From: an uncultured Desulfovibrio sp.
GTDB taxonomy: Bacteria > Desulfobacterota > Desulfovibrionia > Desulfovibrionales > Desulfovibrionaceae
Length of the DNA: 6,683 nt
Assembly (NCBI GenBank): GCA_900547595.1
Contig: URHE01000099.1
Coordinates: 1 to 6,683 of the forward strand
Direction: 5' to 3'
Shown one piece after another: positions 5,598 to 6,683 of this stretch. The position numbers and the translations under genes are program-made. Under the pieces are notes generated by a model that saw only the letters and a list, made by a program, of their open reading frames with translations, was not told the DNA's origin and ran no database searches. How positions within the stretch are numbered: the first letter of the stretch is position 1; every line of letters starts with the position of its first letter.

Positions 5598-5624
5598 TAA
5601 TCCTTTGCGCCGGAATGACGATAG
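5598..5624 (+). promoter_or_regulatory. Sigma28 (FliA)-like promoter of the flagellin gene
   Basis: TAAT (5598-5601), a spacer of exactly 15 nt and GACGATAG (5617-5624), compared with the sigma28 consensus TAAA-N15-GCCGATAA: 3/4 and 6/8 matches with the correct spacing. It lies about 80 bp before a flagellin start codon, the expected target of FliA. The predicted start near 5631 gives a leader of about 70 nt. No sigma54 site of good quality is present in the gap. Confidence 0.55.
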
Positions 5625-5701
5625 GCTTTCTGAGGCGGAAGGACGCAGGGACGCGTCGCATGGTGCGCCGCCCGCGACATACAACATTCAGGGAGGAATG
5701 T

Positions 5702-6598
5702 ATGTATATCAATCACAATCTGATGGCGAGCAATGTCGGGAACAATCTTGCGGGGCATTACAGCAATCTGCAGACATCGACCCAGCGCCTGTCCTCGGGC
5801 CTGAGGGTCAATAATTCGGCCGATGACGCGGCCGGCCTCGCCATCCGGGAACTCATGCGGGCGGACATCGCTTCCCTGCAACAGGGCGTGCGCAACGCCA
5901 ATGACGCCATTTCCCTCATCCAGACGGCGGACGGCGCCCTGGGCATCATTGATGAAAAGCTCATCCGCATGAAGGAACTGGCGGAACAGGCGGCCACCGG
6001 CACCTACGATTCCACCCAGCGCCTGATGATCGAGTCCGAATACCAGGCCATGGCCTCGGAGATCACGCGAATCGCCAATGCCACGGACTTTAACAACATC
6101 AAGCTCCTCAACGGCAGCCTTTCCGGGGCCCACAAGGGTGGCGGCGGCGGCAAGAGCAAGCTCGAGTCCACGGGCGAGCTGAAGGTCCACTTCGGCACGG
6201 CCAACGATTCGGCGGAAGACTACTACTATATCCAGATTGGCGACAGCACGGCCTCGGCTCTGGGCGTGGGCAGTGCGGCGGGCGCCACGGCGCTTGCCCG
6301 TACAGTCTCCACGCAGGAAGCCGCGCAGAAGGCCCTGAAGGGCATCAACCAGGCCATCGTGTCCAAGGACAAGATCCGCGCCCACCTTGGCGCGCTTCAG
6401 AACCGGCTGGAGAACACCATCTCCAACCTCACCACCCAGGCCGAGAACCTTCAGGCCGCCGAGTCGCGCATCTCCGATGTGGACGTGGCCACGGAAATGA
6501 CGCAGTTCGTGCGTAACCAGATACTGACGCAGTCCGCGGTGGCCATGCTTTCGCAGGCCAACAGCATGCAGCAGATGGCCATGCAGCTCATCCGCTGA
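5702..6598 (+). CDS. fliC: Flagellin (flagellar filament protein)
   Basis: The structural subunit exported through the flagellar type III apparatus and polymerised into the filament. The 298 residues have intact D0/D1 ends. The N-terminal flagellin domain covers about 1-140, with RLSSGLRVNNSADDAAGLAIREL (29-51), DAISLIQTADGAL (68-80) and DEKLIRMKELAEQAATG (84-100). The C-terminal domain covers about 208-298, with HLGALQNRLENTISNL (228-243), AESRISDVDVATEM (253-266) and the terminal MLSQANSMQQMAMQLIR (282-298). The middle is very short, about 60 residues (141-205), with a run of five glycines at 146-150, so the exposed D2/D3 domains are essentially missing. GGAGG (5692-5696) lies 5 nt before the chosen ATG; an ATG at 5698 is out of frame and too near it. 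A sigma28-like promoter precedes the gene and a strong terminator follows, so it is probably monocistronic. Confidence 0.97.
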   Translation: MYINHNLMASNVGNNLAGHYSNLQTSTQRLSSGLRVNNSADDAAGLAIRELMRADIASLQQGVRNANDAISLIQTADGALGIIDEKLIRMKELAEQAATGTYDSTQRLMIESEYQAMASEITRIANATDFNNIKLLNGSLSGAHKGGGGGKSKLESTGELKVHFGTANDSAEDYYYIQIGDSTASALGVGSAAGATALARTVSTQEAAQKALKGINQAIVSKDKIRAHLGALQNRLENTISNLTTQAENLQAAESRISDVDVATEMTQFVRNQILTQSAVAMLSQANSMQQMAMQLIR

Positions 6599-6621
6599 CC
6601 GGAAGCATTTGTGGGAGGGGA

Positions 6622-6644
6622 CTGCCGGGAGGAACTCCCGGCAG
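6622..6644 (+). repeat. Perfect 10-bp hairpin in the flagellin 3' untranslated region
   Basis: CTGCCGGGAG (6622-6631) and CTCCCGGCAG (6635-6644) pair perfectly around a GAA triloop. It is followed by an A-run rather than a T-run, so it does not terminate on this strand by itself. It stands 10 nt before the terminator stem and would stabilise the 3' end of the flagellin mRNA or form part of a 3'-UTR RNA. The tip reads GGA when the closing G-C pair opens. Confidence 0.7.
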
Positions 6645-6648
6645 CGGG

Positions 6649-6683
6649 AAAAAAGGCCGGCTCGGTAACGAGCCGGCCTTTTT
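6649..6683 (+). terminator. Intrinsic (Rho-independent) terminator after flagellin
   Basis: A perfect 10-bp GC-rich stem, GGCCGGCTCG (6655-6664) and CGAGCCGGCC (6669-6678), with a GTAA loop and at least five Ts at 6679-6683. Six As (6649-6654) precede the stem, extending the pairing and making the structure potentially bidirectional. The window ends inside or at the end of the T-run. Confidence 0.95.

Overview
The window reads as a GC-rich chromosomal segment of a flagellated deltaproteobacterium of the Desulfovibrio type. The strongest pointer is the flagellin: its N-terminal block (LMASN, SSGLRVNNSADDAAGLAIREL, DEKLIRMKELAEQAATGTY) closely resembles Desulfovibrio flagellins as I remember them. 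Codon third positions are mostly G/C in every gene, and I see no sign of a recent mobile element, tRNA, rRNA or CRISPR array. The species assignment is inference.

Layout from left to right. Positions 1-38 hold a convincing sigma70-type promoter facing out of the window to the left, apparently for a gene divergent from purM. purM (213-1292, +) encodes the purine-pathway AIR synthetase. After a 147-bp gap with a clear hairpin comes a YccF-type inner-membrane protein (1440-1886, +). These two converge on a minus-strand cluster that reads, in transcription order, small lipoprotein (4408-4055), YdjM/YfhP-type membrane metal-dependent hydrolase (4049-2922) and lgt (2810-2037). Lgt attaches the lipid anchor to prolipoproteins, so the cluster places a lipoprotein substrate and its modifying enzyme in one probable transcription unit. 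The lipoprotein has a near-consensus promoter whose predicted +1 falls on the A of its start codon.

Divergent from the lipoprotein is a GT8-family glycosyltransferase (4655-5482, +), followed by a flagellin gene (5702-6598, +). The 219-bp gap between them is the richest regulatory stretch: an AT-rich island with three GAAAAT-containing palindromic boxes, a sigma28 (FliA)-like promoter with the exact 15-nt spacer, and a leader of about 70 nt with repeated GGA motifs, including two within the ribosome binding site. The flagellin is followed by two tandem hairpins, the last a textbook intrinsic terminator reaching the window edge.

No dramatic new system is evident; the genes are housekeeping and motility genes. 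The most testable points are the two promoter-on-ATG (leaderless-like) architectures, the palindromic boxes and GGA-rich leader controlling flagellin, the glycosyltransferase beside flagellin, and the lipoprotein-hydrolase-lgt cluster.
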